This document shows positions 19,372 through 28,715 of a stretch of 64,000 nt of DNA, in pieces. The notes beneath the pieces are model-generated. The model was not told where the DNA came from. It saw only the letters and a program-made list of their open reading frames with translations, and made no database searches. The first letter of the stretch is position 1. Each line of letters starts with the position of its first letter. The stretch spans positions 7,079,001 to 7,143,000 of the forward strand of contig NZ_CP069526.1 of assembly GCF_016889705.1 (NCBI RefSeq), in the 5' to 3' direction. This stretch comes from Amycolatopsis sp. FDAARGOS 1241. GTDB lineage: Bacteria > Actinomycetota > Actinomycetes > Mycobacteriales > Pseudonocardiaceae. A program made the position numbers and the translations under genes.

Positions 19372-19857
19372 GTGCCACTCGCACTCGCCGAGTTCAACTC
19401 CGCCGACGCCGCGGAGGTCCGGCCCGCGCTGACGGCCTGCCTGGCCGTACCGCGCTGGGTCGACGCGCTGCTCGCCGGCCGCCCCTACGCCGACGTCGAC
19501 GCCCTCGTCGCCGCGTCGGACGCGGCCACTCCCCTGCGGCGCGACGAGGTGCTCGCCGCCATCGCCGCCCACCCGCGGATCGGGGAAAAGCCGAAGGGCA
19601 CGGACGTCGACGCGAGCTGGTCGAAGTCCGAACAGTCCGGTGTGGACAACGCGGCCGAGTTCGCCACGGCCAACGCCGAGTACGAGCGGCGGTTCGGCCA
19701 CGTGTTCCTCGTGTGCGCCGGTGGCCGCAAGGGCGCGGAGCTGCTGGCGAACCTGCGGTCGCGGCTGGCCAACGACCCGGACACCGAACTCGACGTGGCG
19801 GGCGCGGAGCTGGCGAAGATCGCCGGGCTGCGCCTGCGGAAAGCGGTGAGCCCATGA
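19372..19857 (+). CDS. uraD: OHCU decarboxylase
   Basis: 161 residues; converts 2-oxo-4-hydroxy-4-carboxy-5-ureidoimidazoline to (S)-allantoin, the third step of urate breakdown. The catalytic block AAHPRIGEKPKG carries His67, and ASWSKSEQSGVD plus NAEYERRFGHVFLVCAGGRK are family signatures. It is a stand-alone protein rather than the PucL fusion of Bacillus. First gene of the uraD-(24 aa)-uraH-uox-permease-tetR operon; start GTG at 19372 follows GAGGAGATC. Confidence 0.93.
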   Translation: MPLALAEFNSADAAEVRPALTACLAVPRWVDALLAGRPYADVDALVAASDAATPLRRDEVLAAIAAHPRIGEKPKGTDVDASWSKSEQSGVDNAAEFATANAEYERRFGHVFLVCAGGRKGAELLANLRSRLANDPDTELDVAGAELAKIAGLRLRKAVSP

Positions 19858-19928
19858 GCGAACCATCGATCACCACCGCGGCCGCGGCTCGGCACGCGGC
19901 GCCGAGCGCCGGCGAGGTGCGCGCATGA
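19854..19928 (+). CDS. 24-residue peptide coupled to both neighbours
   Basis: MSEPSITTAAAARHAAPSAG then EVRA. Its ATG overlaps the uraD stop (ATGA, 19854-19857) and its TGA overlaps the uraH start (ATGA, 19925-19928). No homology was recognised and the composition is low-complexity (Ala-rich). It may only be a translational relay that hands ribosomes from uraD to uraH, or a relic of a lost domain. Confidence 0.4.
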   Translation: MSEPSITTAAAARHAAPSAGEVRA

Positions 19929-20242
19929 GCTTGGTGACCACCCACGTCCTCGACACCGCCGCCGGCAAACCGGCCGCCGGGATCGCCGTGCGGTTCGAAC
20001 GCGCGGACGGCACGCCGGTGGCCGAGGGCGTCACCGACGACGACGGCCGAGTGCGGGACCTCGGCCCCGACACGCTCGATCCCGGCGTCTACCGGCTGGT
20101 CTTCGACACCGGCGCCTACCTCGGACCGGAAGCGTTCTTCCCCGACGTCACCATCGCGTTCCGCATCACCGACGGCGCCTCGCACCACCACGTGCCGGTG
20201 CTGCTGAGCCCGTTCGCCTACTCGACCTACCGGGGGAGCTGA
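19925..20242 (+). CDS. uraH: 5-hydroxyisourate hydrolase
   Basis: A 105-residue transthyretin-like protein that opens 5-hydroxyisourate to OHCU. It starts MSLVTTHVLDTAAGKPAAGI with the conserved His7 and ends with the diagnostic YRGS (residues 102-105). HHHVPVLLSPF... gives the second active-site His. It acts after urate oxidase and before UraD, both in the same operon. Confidence 0.95.
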   Translation: MSLVTTHVLDTAAGKPAAGIAVRFERADGTPVAEGVTDDDGRVRDLGPDTLDPGVYRLVFDTGAYLGPEAFFPDVTIAFRITDGASHHHVPVLLSPFAYSTYRGS

Positions 20243-20244
20243 CC

Positions 20245-21132
20245 GTGGGAATCTCGCTGGGCCCGAACCAGTACGGCAAGGCGGAGGTCCGCCTGGTCAC
20301 CGTCCGCCGCGACGGGCCGGTGCACCACCTGCGCGACCTCACCGTGTCGACCGCGCTGCGCGGCGACCTCGAGGCCACGCACCTGACCGGCGACAACCAC
20401 GCCGTGCTGGCCACCGACACGCAGAAGAACACCGTGTACGCGTTCGCCAAACAGCAGGACGTCGGTGAGATCGAGGACTTCGCGCTGCGGCTGGGCCGCC
20501 ACTTCGTGGCCACGCAGGAGAAGATCCACACCGCGCGCGTCACGCTCGCCGAGCACGCGTGGGACCGCATCGCCGTGGCCGGCTCGCCGCACGACCACGC
20601 GTTCAGCCGCTCCGGCGACGAAACCCGCACCACGACTGTGACGGTGCGAGAAGATCTCGTCCGCGTGGTGTCCGGTGTGGACGGTCTCGTGGTGCTGAAG
20701 TCCGGCGGCTCGGAGTTCCACGGCTTCCCGCGCGAGGAGTACACGACCCTCGCCGAGACCGACGACCGGATCCTCGCCACCGCCGTCACGGCGCGCTGGC
20801 GCTACCAGGGCACCGGCATCGACTGGGCCAAGAGCCACCGGGAGATCAAGCGGACGATGCTCGAAACGTTCGCGACGAAACACAGCCTTTCGCTGCAGCA
20901 GACCCTGTACGCGATGGGTGAGGCCGTGCTGCTCGCACGGCCGGAGGTCGCCGAGGTCCGGCTTTCCCTGCCGAACAAACACCACTTCCTCGTGGACCTC
21001 AGCCCGTTCGGCCTCGAAAACCACAACGAGGTGTTCTACGCGGCGGACCGCCCCTACGGCCTCATCGAAGGCACCGTGGTCCGCGACGACGCCGAAGAGC
21101 CCGGCCCGGCCTGGACCGACGCCGTGCTGTGA
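20245..21132 (+). CDS. urate oxidase (uricase)
   Basis: A 295-residue cofactor-free oxidase that turns urate and O2 into 5-hydroxyisourate and H2O2. It has the two T-fold halves: LGPNQYGKAEVRLVTVRRDG and AVLATDTQKNTVYAFAKQ (catalytic Lys/Thr) in the first; LKSGGSEFHGFPREEYTTL and LSLPNKHHFLVDLSPFGLEN in the second. There is no peroxisomal-type tail, as expected for bacteria. It lies 2 bp after uraH and its stop overlaps the permease start. No catalase gene is nearby to remove the peroxide. Confidence 0.95.
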   Translation: MGISLGPNQYGKAEVRLVTVRRDGPVHHLRDLTVSTALRGDLEATHLTGDNHAVLATDTQKNTVYAFAKQQDVGEIEDFALRLGRHFVATQEKIHTARVTLAEHAWDRIAVAGSPHDHAFSRSGDETRTTTVTVREDLVRVVSGVDGLVVLKSGGSEFHGFPREEYTTLAETDDRILATAVTARWRYQGTGIDWAKSHREIKRTMLETFATKHSLSLQQTLYAMGEAVLLARPEVAEVRLSLPNKHHFLVDLSPFGLENHNEVFYAADRPYGLIEGTVVRDDAEEPGPAWTDAVL

Positions 21133-22604
21133 CTCTGCCGTTGCCCATCCGGCCACCGCCACGGCGGAAACCGTTGCTACCCGTCGTGAAGTCCAGTTGG
21201 TGTCCACCTTCTTTTGGCCGGATTGGCGAGCCCCTCATCCCCTATCGGGAGCCGCGCACGTCAGGCACGAGTGCCACCGAAGATCCTCGGCACCCCGTCG
21301 GTGCGCGGCCGCCCTGGCCGCAGCTGGTGCTCGGCGGCATCCAGCACGTGGCCGCGATGTACGCCGGGGTGGTCGCCCCACCGCTCGTGACCGGCGCCGC
21401 CGTCGGCCTCTCGCCCCGGCAGCTGAGCCTGCTGATCAGCGCTTCGCTGTTCACCGCGGGGCTCGCCACGCTCCTGCAGACCCTGGGCGTGTGGCGCTTC
21501 GGCGCCCGGCTGCCCCTGGTCAACGGCGTCACCTTCGCGGCCGTGGCCCCGATCCTGTCCATCGCCCAGCAGCACGTCGGCAACGCGCTGGGTGTCATGT
21601 ACGGCGCGACGCTCGCCGGCGGGGTGTTCGTGGTGCTGTTCGCGCCGTTCTTCTCGAAGCTCACGCGCTTCTTCCCGCCCGTGGTGACGGGCACGGTGAT
21701 CACGCTGATCGGGGTGTCCCTGCTGCCGGTGGCCGTGCAGTGGGTGTCTTCGCAGAGGCCGGCGGCGCGCCCGTCGGGCCTGCTGCTGGCGGGCGTCACG
21801 CTCGTCGCGGTGCTCGTGTTCACGCGGTTCCTCTCCGGGTTCTGGAGCCGGATCGCGCTGCTGCTGGGCCTCGTCACCGGCACGCTGCTCGCGTGGCCGC
21901 TGGGCGAAGTCGACACGTCGACACTGAAGCAGGCGCCGGTGTTCGGCATTGTCACGCCGTTCCACTTCGGGGCGACGGTGTTCGACGTCGCGGCGATCGT
22001 GTCGATGCTCATCGTGATGCTCGTGGTGATGTCCGAGAGCACGGCGGACCTGCTGGCGCTGGGCGAGATCGCCGGGCGCCCGACCACGAGCCGGACGCCG
22101 GCCGACGGCCTGCGCGCCGACGGGCTCGCGACCGCGGTCAGCACGATCTTCGGCGGGTTCGCGTGCACGGCGTTCGCGCAGAACATCGGGCTCGTGTCGC
22201 TCACGCGGATGGTCAGCCGGTACGTCGTCGCGGCCGGCGGTGTGGTGCTGGTGGTGCTCGGCGCGTTTCCGGTGACGGGCGGCATCGTCGCACTCGTGCC
22301 GCAGCCCGTGCTCGGCGGCGCCGGGTTGGTGCTGTTCGGCAGCGTCGCGGTGAGCGGCGTGCGGACACTGGCGACAGCGTCGTTCGACCACCCGGGCAAC
22401 GTCGCGATCGTCGCCGCGCCGCTCGGCGTCGGGCTGATCCCGATCGCGGTGCCGGGTTTCTACTCGGATTTCCCGGCGGCGCTGCAGGTGGTGCTGAACT
22501 CGGGCATCAGCGCGGGCTGCGTCACGGCCGTGGTGCTGAACCTGGTGTTCGGCGAGCGATTGATAGAACGCTCTACCGTGACGGAGCTAGGCTCGGTGCC
22601 GTGA
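21129..22604 (+). CDS. NCS2-family purine/uracil permease
   Basis: 491 residues with about 12-14 membrane helices. NCS2 signatures include LVLGGIQHVAAMYAGVVAPPL and the QNIGLVSLTRMVSRY loop (the QNxGxxxxT motif), with TADLLALGEIAGRP before it. It probably imports urate or xanthine for the pathway. The GTG at 21129 overlaps the uricase stop, but the first 50 residues look non-helical and low-complexity, so a later start (for example GTG at 21186) is possible. Its 3' end contains the operator of the following tetR gene. Confidence 0.88.
   Translation: MTLPLPIRPPPRRKPLLPVVKSSWCPPSFGRIGEPLIPYREPRTSGTSATEDPRHPVGARPPWPQLVLGGIQHVAAMYAGVVAPPLVTGAAVGLSPRQLSLLISASLFTAGLATLLQTLGVWRFGARLPLVNGVTFAAVAPILSIAQQHVGNALGVMYGATLAGGVFVVLFAPFFSKLTRFFPPVVTGTVITLIGVSLLPVAVQWVSSQRPAARPSGLLLAGVTLVAVLVFTRFLSGFWSRIALLLGLVTGTLLAWPLGEVDTSTLKQAPVFGIVTPFHFGATVFDVAAIVSMLIVMLVVMSESTADLLALGEIAGRPTTSRTPADGLRADGLATAVSTIFGGFACTAFAQNIGLVSLTRMVSRYVVAAGGVVLVVLGAFPVTGGIVALVPQPVLGGAGLVLFGSVAVSGVRTLATASFDHPGNVAIVAAPLGVGLIPIAVPGFYSDFPAALQVVLNSGISAGCVTAVVLNLVFGERLIERSTVTELGSVP
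22564..22575 (+). promoter_or_regulatory. candidate TetR operator inside the permease 3' end
   Basis: TAGAACGCTCTA: arms TAGA/TCTA around ACGC, 26 bp before the tetR start. Operators of the LmrA/YxaF-type TetR proteins have this shape. It would allow autoregulation from a promoter within the permease gene. Confidence 0.5.
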
Positions 22605-23197
22605 CTGGCACGAAGGACCGCATCCTGGCCGCGGGCGCGGAGCTCTTCCGCCGCGGTGGTTACACCGGTACGGGCGTGAAGCAGATCGTCGAGAAGGCCG
22701 GCGCGCCCTTCGGCTCCCTGTACCACTTCTTCCCCGGCGGCAAGGAGCAGCTCGGTGAAGAGGTCATCCGCAGCTCGGGGATGGAGTACAGCCAGCTGTT
22801 CGACCTCTTCATCGCGCCCGCACCCGACGTCGTCAGCGGGATCGAGGCGTTCTTCGCCGCCGGCGTGACCACCCTGCTGGACACGGACTACGTCGAGGGC
22901 TGCCCGATCGCCACGGTGGCCCTCGAGGTGGCGACGACGAACGAGCCGCTGCGCAAGGCGACTTCGGACGTGTTCACCGCTTGGATCGACGCGGGGACGG
23001 AGAAGTTCGGCGCGTTCGACCTGCCACCGGAGCAGGCACGGGTGCTGACGATCGCGCTCATCACGAGCCTGGAGGGTGCGTTCGTGCTGGCGCGGTCGAT
23101 GCGCTCGCCGGAGCCGATGGCCGTGGCGGGCGCCGCGGTGGTCGACGTCGCCCGCCGGATCCTGACCGACCTCGGGCAGGACGGGAAGAAGCGCTAG
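22601..23197 (+). CDS. TetR-family regulator, LmrA/YxaF-like
   Basis: 198 residues. The N-terminal HTH is TKDRILAAGAELFRRGGY and GVKQIVEKAGAPFGSLYHFF. The C-terminal part DYVEGCPIATVALEVATTNE with ATSDVFTAWIDAG is typical of the LmrA/YxaF branch. The GTG at 22601 overlaps the permease stop by 4 bp, so the gene can be read through from the urate operon, yet it has its own operator-like palindrome. Its stop overlaps that of the convergent malic enzyme remnant (CTAG). Confidence 0.88.
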   Translation: MTGTKDRILAAGAELFRRGGYTGTGVKQIVEKAGAPFGSLYHFFPGGKEQLGEEVIRSSGMEYSQLFDLFIAPAPDVVSGIEAFFAAGVTTLLDTDYVEGCPIATVALEVATTNEPLRKATSDVFTAWIDAGTEKFGAFDLPPEQARVLTIALITSLEGAFVLARSMRSPEPMAVAGAAVVDVARRILTDLGQDGKKR

Positions 23198-24648
23198 CGG
23201 TACTCCGGCGTCCAGCGGGCTTTCGGGACCGTCTCGGACAGGTCGTCGTTCGCCGAAGCCAGCCCCTCTTTCACGGCTTGTTCAGCACCAGCCGTGGCGA
23301 TCCGCGTGGCGACCTCCGGCACGTCCTCCCAAGCCGGCAGGAGCGGTTCGGCCGGATCGGCCAGCGCGGGTGACGCATCGCCGAGCGTCTTGGCGGCGAC
23401 GCGCATCATCGCGTCGGTCACGCGCGTGGCGCGCGCGGCGGTGACGGCCAGGCCGATCGCCGGGAAGATGTAGACGTTGTTGCACTGCGCGACGCGCCGC
23501 AGCCTCCCGTCGCGTTCGATGGGCGCGAACGGCGAGCCGGTGGCGAGGAGGGCCCGGCCGTCGGTCCACTCGTCCAGCTCGTGCGCCTCCGCGCGGCTGG
23601 TGGGATTGGACAGCGGGAAGATGATCGGCCGCTCGGTCTTCGCCGCGAGCTCCCGCACGATGTCCTCGGTGAACGCGCCGGCCGCCGTCGAAAGGCCCAG
23701 GAGCACACCGACGTCGACGTGGTGGACGACGTCGCCCAGCTGGGTGCCGCTCCAGCCCTGGGCACGAGCCGCCGGCTGCGCGAAGCGGCGCTGGCTCTCG
23801 GACAGGTCGGTGCGGTCGCCGGTGAGCAAGCCGTGGATGTCGACGACCCAGATGCGTTCGGCGGCTTCGGAGTCGGACAGGCCCTGCTCGACCATCTCCT
23901 GGCGGATCATCTCCAGCACGCCGATGCCCGCCGAGCCGGCACCGAGCATCACCACGTTCGTCTGCGAGCCCGGCCACCCGGCCACCTTCGCCGCCCCGTG
24001 CAACACCCCGAAGGCGACGGCGGCGGTCCCCGACCGCGAGCACCTGCGTGAGGTCCTGCGGAACCGGCCGAGGCGCGACGTGGACATCATCGTGGTCACC
24101 GACGGCCAGCGGATCCTCGGACTGGGTGACCAGGGCATCGGCGGCATGGGCGTCCCGATCGGGAAGCTGTCGCTGTACACGCTGATCGGCGGGATCGACC
24201 CGGCGCGCACGCTGCCGATCGTGCTGGACGTGGGCACCGACAACGTCGAGCGGCTGGAGGATCCGCTGTACTTGGGGTGGCGGCACCGGCGCATCGGCGA
24301 CGACGAGTACTACGCGTTCGTCGACGACTTCGTCGCGGCTGTGCACGCGGAGCTGCCCGACGTGCTCCTGCAGTGGGAGGACTTCGCCGCCGCGCACGCC
24401 GAGCCGATCCTCACGCGCTACCGCGACCGCCTGCTGACCTTCAACGACGACATCCAGGGCATGAACTTCTGGCACGCCTCGCCGACCGTGGGCGTGCAGG
24501 CGATGGGGAGCAGTTCCTCGATGTGCTCGCTCAGCAGCCGGTGGAAGAGCGTTTCGTTGCGGTCTTGGAGCCCGCGGAGGAACACGTGTTTCTCCAAGTC
24601 TTCGCGGTGGCGCGACATCTCCCCGTAGGTGTGCGCGACCTGCTCACG
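23194..24648 (-). pseudogene. NAD-type malic enzyme broken by an internal inversion and two deletions
   Basis: Three parts of one malic enzyme are recognisable. The N-terminal part on the minus strand (24648-24461) reads [20 protein letters not shown] and [12 protein letters not shown]. The middle (24028-24460) is on the plus strand and reads [31 protein letters not shown] and [12 protein letters not shown]. The C-terminal part, again on the minus strand (24027-23197), reads [42 protein letters not shown] and [14 protein letters not shown]. Roughly 13 residues after GEACQKF and some 50-70 N-terminal residues are missing. The normal enzyme would turn malate into pyruvate, the step after malate synthase in this island. 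Confidence 0.9.
24028..24460 (+). other. inverted 433-bp segment of the malic enzyme gene
   Basis: This stretch reads in frame on the plus strand from [11 protein letters not shown] to LTFNDDIQG. That is exactly the block which should link GEACQKF to TAAVAFGVL on the minus strand. The right-hand end of the block (DDIQG) is now next to the N-terminal part and its left-hand end next to the C-terminal part. The left junction shares GGT between both sides; no long flanking inverted repeat is apparent. Confidence 0.88.
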
Positions 24649-26908
24649 TCCCCGTCAGGTGTTCCGGCCGGACCGGCACCCGGGTGAGGGCCAGGCCCGT
24701 GGCGGCGCGGATCGCGGCGACGATGGCGGGGGTGGACGAGATGGCCGGGGGTTCGCCGACGCCGCGGAGGCCGTAGGGGGCGTGGGGGTCGGGGCGTTCG
24801 AGGACGTCGATGGACATCGGCGGCATGTCGAGGACCGTCGGGATGAGGTAGTCGGTGAACGAGGGGTTGCGGACCTTTCCGCCCAGCACCTGGATCTCCT
24901 CCATCACGGCGAGGCCGAGGCCCTGCGCGGACCCGCCCTGGATCTGGCCGAGGACGGCCTGCGGGTTCAGGGCGCGGCCGACGTCCTGGACGCAGTCGAG
25001 CGCCACGACCTTCACCAAGCCGAGCTCGACGTCGACGTCGACCACGGCGCGGTGGGCGGCGAGGCCGTACTGCACGTGGGCGCTGCCCTGGCCCGAGTCG
25101 TCGAGGGGATGTGTGGGGCGGTGGCGCCATTCGACCGTTTCGTCGAACGTCGCCGAAGCCAGGACCGACACCAAGTCCGCCACCACGACGCCGTCGGCCG
25201 CCACGAGTTTGCCGCCCACCACGCGGCTCGAGGGCGGCAGGCCGGCGTGCGAGACGAGTCGCGCGCGGACGGCGGCGCACGCGGCTTGTACCGCGCCACC
25301 GGTCACGTAGCTCTGGCGTGAGGCCGAGGTGGAACCGCCGTTGCCGATGGAGGTGTCCATGGGCAGCACGGTCACCCGCTCCACGCCCAGTTCGGTACGC
25401 ACGATCTGCTGCATGATCGTCACGAGCCCCTGTCCGACCTCGCACGCCGCGGTGTGCACGGTGGCCGCGGGCTCGCCGCCGACGAGCTGCAGGCGCACGC
25501 GGGCCGTCGAGTAGTCGTCGAAGCCTTCGGAGAAGCAGATGTTCTTGATCCCCACGGCGTAGCCGACGCCGCGCACCACGCCTTCACCGTGGGTGGTGTT
25601 GGACACGCCGCCCGGCAGGTGCCGCAGGTCGAACTCGCGGGACGCGGGCAGCGGCTTGGCGCGCAAGCGCTCCAGCAGCTCCGCGACGGGGGCCGGCGAG
25701 TCCACGACCTGCCCGGTCGGCATCACCGCGCCCTCGCTCATCGCGTTGCGGATCCGGAGCTCGACCGGGTCGAGCCCGCACGCCGCGGCCAGTTTGTCCA
25801 TCTGCGATTCGTACGCGAACGCCGCCTGCACCGCACCGAAACCGCGCATCGCGCCGCACGGCGGGTTGTTCGTGTAGGCACCCCAGCAATCGATCGCCAC
25901 GTTGTCCACTGTGTACGGACCGACGCCGAGCGTCGCCGCGTTGGCCACCACCGCGCCGGTCGACGACGCGTACGCGCCACCGTCGAGGAAGAGCCGCGCT
26001 CGGACGTACACGAGGCGGCCATCGGAAGTCGCGCCGTGCTCGTAGTACATCTTCGCCGGGTGGCGGTGCACGTGGCCGTGGAAGGACTCTTCGCGGTTGT
26101 AGACCATCTTCACCGGCTTGCCGGTGTGCAGCGCGAGCAGGCACGCGTGCACCTGCATCGAGAGGTCCTCCCGCCCGCCGAACGCGCCGCCGACGCCCCC
26201 GAGCGTCAGCCGCACCTTCTCGACCGGCAGGCCCAGCGCCGCGACGATCTGCTGCTGGTCCACGTGCAGCCACTGCGTCGCGACGTACAGGTCCACGCCG
26301 CCCTCGGTGTCGGGCACCGCGAGCCCCGATTCGGGGCCGAGGAAGGCCTGGTCCTGCATGCCGACCTCGTAGACCCCGGTCACCACGACGTCGGCCGGCA
26401 CCTCCGCGGCGCCACGCCGGATCCGCACGTGCCGCACCACGTTGCCCTCCGGGTGCAGCGCCGGGCCCTCGCCTCGCACCGCTGCCTCGGAGCTGGTGAC
26501 CGGCTCCAGCTCCTCGTAGGTGACCTTGATGCGCTTCATCGCGCGCCGCGCCGTCTCCGGGTGGTCCGCGGCGACTAACGCGACCGGCTCGCCCTGGTAG
26601 CGCACGAGGTCGCCGGCGAGCACCGGCTGGTCGGCGTGCTCCAGCCCGTAGCGGTTGACGCCGGGTACGTCCTCGTGGGTCAGCACCGCATAGACCCCTT
26701 GCACCGCAAGGGCTTCGGCGATGTCGATGCCCGTGATCCGCGCGTACGGGTGTGGGCTGCGCAGCGTCGCGCCCCACAGCATGTCCTCGTGCCACAGGTC
26801 CGACGCGTACGCGAACTCGCCGCGGACCTTCACCGTGCCGTCCGGGCGCGGGGCGTCGCTACCGACGCCGTTCGCGGTGCCGGTGACTTGCGACGTGGTG
26901 GTGGTCAT
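24644..26908 (-). CDS. xanthine dehydrogenase, molybdenum-binding subunit
   Basis: A 754-residue large subunit of the xanthine oxidase family that oxidises hypoxanthine/xanthine to urate. Recognisable blocks are [15 protein letters not shown], the molybdopterin loop [30 protein letters not shown] (with the substrate-side Arg), and the C-terminal [20 protein letters not shown] with the catalytic Glu in GVGE. It is the last of four overlapping genes (FAD, 2Fe-2S, deaminase, Mo). Its 3' end now abuts the truncated malic enzyme. No XdhC-type cofactor chaperone is in the window. Confidence 0.92.
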   Translation of the reverse strand: MTTTTSQVTGTANGVGSDAPRPDGTVKVRGEFAYASDLWHEDMLWGATLRSPHPYARITGIDIAEALAVQGVYAVLTHEDVPGVNRYGLEHADQPVLAGDLVRYQGEPVALVAADHPETARRAMKRIKVTYEELEPVTSSEAAVRGEGPALHPEGNVVRHVRIRRGAAEVPADVVVTGVYEVGMQDQAFLGPESGLAVPDTEGGVDLYVATQWLHVDQQQIVAALGLPVEKVRLTLGGVGGAFGGREDLSMQVHACLLALHTGKPVKMVYNREESFHGHVHRHPAKMYYEHGATSDGRLVYVRARLFLDGGAYASSTGAVVANAATLGVGPYTVDNVAIDCWGAYTNNPPCGAMRGFGAVQAAFAYESQMDKLAAACGLDPVELRIRNAMSEGAVMPTGQVVDSPAPVAELLERLRAKPLPASREFDLRHLPGGVSNTTHGEGVVRGVGYAVGIKNICFSEGFDDYSTARVRLQLVGGEPAATVHTAACEVGQGLVTIMQQIVRTELGVERVTVLPMDTSIGNGGSTSASRQSYVTGGAVQAACAAVRARLVSHAGLPPSSRVVGGKLVAADGVVVADLVSVLASATFDETVEWRHRPTHPLDDSGQGSAHVQYGLAAHRAVVDVDVELGLVKVVALDCVQDVGRALNPQAVLGQIQGGSAQGLGLAVMEEIQVLGGKVRNPSFTDYLIPTVLDMPPMSIDVLERPDPHAPYGLRGVGEPPAISSTPAIVAAIRAATGLALTRVPVRPEHLTGT

Positions 26909-28245
26909 CGGTCCTCCCGCAGCCGGGCGCTCGCGGCGGCCAGGTCACGGGCGATGACGGACTCGTCCTCTTCGCGCAGCACGCCGTTCTCGACGACCGT
27001 GCGGCCGCCGACGAGCAGCCGGGCCAACGGCGGCGGTGCGCTCAGCACCAGCGCGGCGATCGGGTCGGCGATACCCGCGTGCGCGAGGCCCGTGAGGTCC
27101 CACACGGCGAGGTCACCGAGCTTGCCGGCCTCCAGCGAGCCGAGTTCGCCGGCGCGGCCGAGGCACAACGCACCGCCCATCGTGGCGAGCCACAGGGCTT
27201 CCCGGGTGGTCAGCGAGGTCGGCCCGCCGCGCTGGCGCGCCTGCAGCAACGCCTGGTGCAGCTCCTCACCCAGCCCGCCGGACTCGCTCGACGCGGCCCC
27301 GTCGACGCCCAGGCCCACGGGCGCGCCGGCGTCGAGCAGGTCGCGCACCGGTGCGATGCCCGTGCCGAGGCGGCCGTTGGACGTCGGGCAGTGCGCCGAG
27401 CCCGTGCGGGTGGCGCCGAAGCGGCGGATCGCCTCGGGCGCGAGGTGGATCGTGTGCGCGAGCCAGACGTCGTCGGCGAGCCAGCCGAGCTTGTCCGCGT
27501 ACTCGGCCGGCGTGCAGCCGACCTCGGCGAGGCACTGGCGTTCCTCGTCGAGTGTCTCGGCCAGGTGCGTGTGCAGGCGGACGCCCTTGCGCCGGGCCAG
27601 CTCGGCCGCACCGGTCATCAGCCGTTCCGAGACGGAGAACGGCGAGCACGGGCCCACGGCGATCTGCAGGTGCGCGTCGGGCGCCGAGTCGTGGAACCGG
27701 TCGATGGCGGCCTCGGTGCCCAGGAGGGCCTCTTCGGTGGTCTCGACGAGGTGATCCGGCGGCAGCCCGCCGTCGGACTCGCCGCGGTCCATCGAGCCGC
27801 GCACGAGGTGCAGCCGCACCCCGATCCGCCGGCGCGCGGCGACGAGGGCCTCCACCTGGTCGCCGCCGTCGCGGGGGAAGACGTAGTGGTGGTCGGCCGC
27901 GGTCGTGCAGCCGGTGAGCGCGAGCCGCGCCAGCCCGGCGGTGCCGGCGGCGTGCGTGAGCTCCGCGTCGAGCCGGCCCCACACGGGGTAGAGGGCGACG
28001 AGCCACTGGAACAGTGTGTGGTCGGCGGACATCCCGCGCGTGGCCCACTGGTAGAGGTGGTGGTGGGTGTTGACGAGCCCAGGTGTGACGAGGCAGCCCG
28101 ACGCGTCGACGTGCTCCTCGGCGTCGCCGGTGAACTCGCCCTCACCGACGTCGGTGATGCGGCCGTTGTCCACGAGCACGTAGCCGGAGGCATACTCGGG
28201 CCCGGTCACGGTGGCGATGGCGCCGCGCTCGACGACCGTCCTCAC
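26905..28245 (-). CDS. 8-oxoguanine/guanine deaminase-type amidohydrolase
   Basis: 446 residues of the AtzF/TrzN-like amidohydrolase family. Metal ligands are seen in LVNTHHHLYQW, LHTHLAETLDEE and LAHTIHL, and the late Asp in VGLGVDGAASSES. TTAADHHYVFP, GSMDRGESDGGLPPDHLVE and PCSPFSVSERLM match enzymes characterised as 8-oxoguanine deaminases; guanine is a related possibility. The product (xanthine or urate) feeds the island: 8-oxoguanine gives urate directly. The GTG at 28245 overlaps the stop of the 2Fe-2S gene, and its own stop overlaps the Mo-subunit start. Confidence 0.88.
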   Translation of the reverse strand: MRTVVERGAIATVTGPEYASGYVLVDNGRITDVGEGEFTGDAEEHVDASGCLVTPGLVNTHHHLYQWATRGMSADHTLFQWLVALYPVWGRLDAELTHAAGTAGLARLALTGCTTAADHHYVFPRDGGDQVEALVAARRRIGVRLHLVRGSMDRGESDGGLPPDHLVETTEEALLGTEAAIDRFHDSAPDAHLQIAVGPCSPFSVSERLMTGAAELARRKGVRLHTHLAETLDEERQCLAEVGCTPAEYADKLGWLADDVWLAHTIHLAPEAIRRFGATRTGSAHCPTSNGRLGTGIAPVRDLLDAGAPVGLGVDGAASSESGGLGEELHQALLQARQRGGPTSLTTREALWLATMGGALCLGRAGELGSLEAGKLGDLAVWDLTGLAHAGIADPIAALVLSAPPPLARLLVGGRTVVENGVLREEDESVIARDLAAASARLREDR

Positions 28246-28715
28246 GCGACACCGCCCTTCGCCACGGCGGCCGCGCGGACGGCGTCGAGGATCTTCTCGT
28301 ACCCCGTGCAGCGGCACAGGTTCCCGGCGAGCGCCTCGCGGATCTCTTCGTCGCTGGGCTGCGCCACTCGGTTGAGCAGGTCGTGCGCCGCGACGACGAG
28401 CCCCGGCGTGCAGAAGCCGCACTGCACGGCGCCGTTGTCCACGAAGGACTGCTGCACCGGGTCGAGGGTGCTCCCCTCGGCGAGGCCTTCGACGGTGCGC
28501 ACCTCGCGGCCCTCGACCTGTCCGGCCGCGACGAGGCACGAACACACCGGCACGTCCTCGAGGTAAACGGTGCAGGAGCCGCATTCCCCCTGTTCGCAGG
28601 CGTTCTTCGAGCCCGGCAGCCCGAGTCGTTCCCGCAGCACGTAGAGCAGGCTCTCACCCTCCCAGACGTCGTCGGCCTGGCGCGGTTCGCCGTTGACGGT
28701 CACGTTCACGCGCAC
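28242..28715 (-). CDS. xanthine dehydrogenase, [2Fe-2S] subunit
   Basis: 157 residues with two [2Fe-2S] centres. The plant-type cluster uses C40, C45, C48 and C60 (ACEQGECGSCTV, VCSC). The second uses C99, C102, C134 and C136 (QCGFCTPG, LCRCTGY). It transfers electrons from the molybdenum site to FAD. It overlaps the FAD subunit gene by 10 bp and the deaminase gene by 4 bp. Confidence 0.94.
   Translation of the reverse strand: MRVNVTVNGEPRQADDVWEGESLLYVLRERLGLPGSKNACEQGECGSCTVYLEDVPVCSCLVAAGQVEGREVRTVEGLAEGSTLDPVQQSFVDNGAVQCGFCTPGLVVAAHDLLNRVAQPSDEEIREALAGNLCRCTGYEKILDAVRAAAVAKGGVA

Noticed and set aside
23477..24628. a plus-strand protein of 383 residues
   Set aside because: Only 24028-24460 is protein-like (the inverted malic enzyme block); the rest is antisense to the two other parts.
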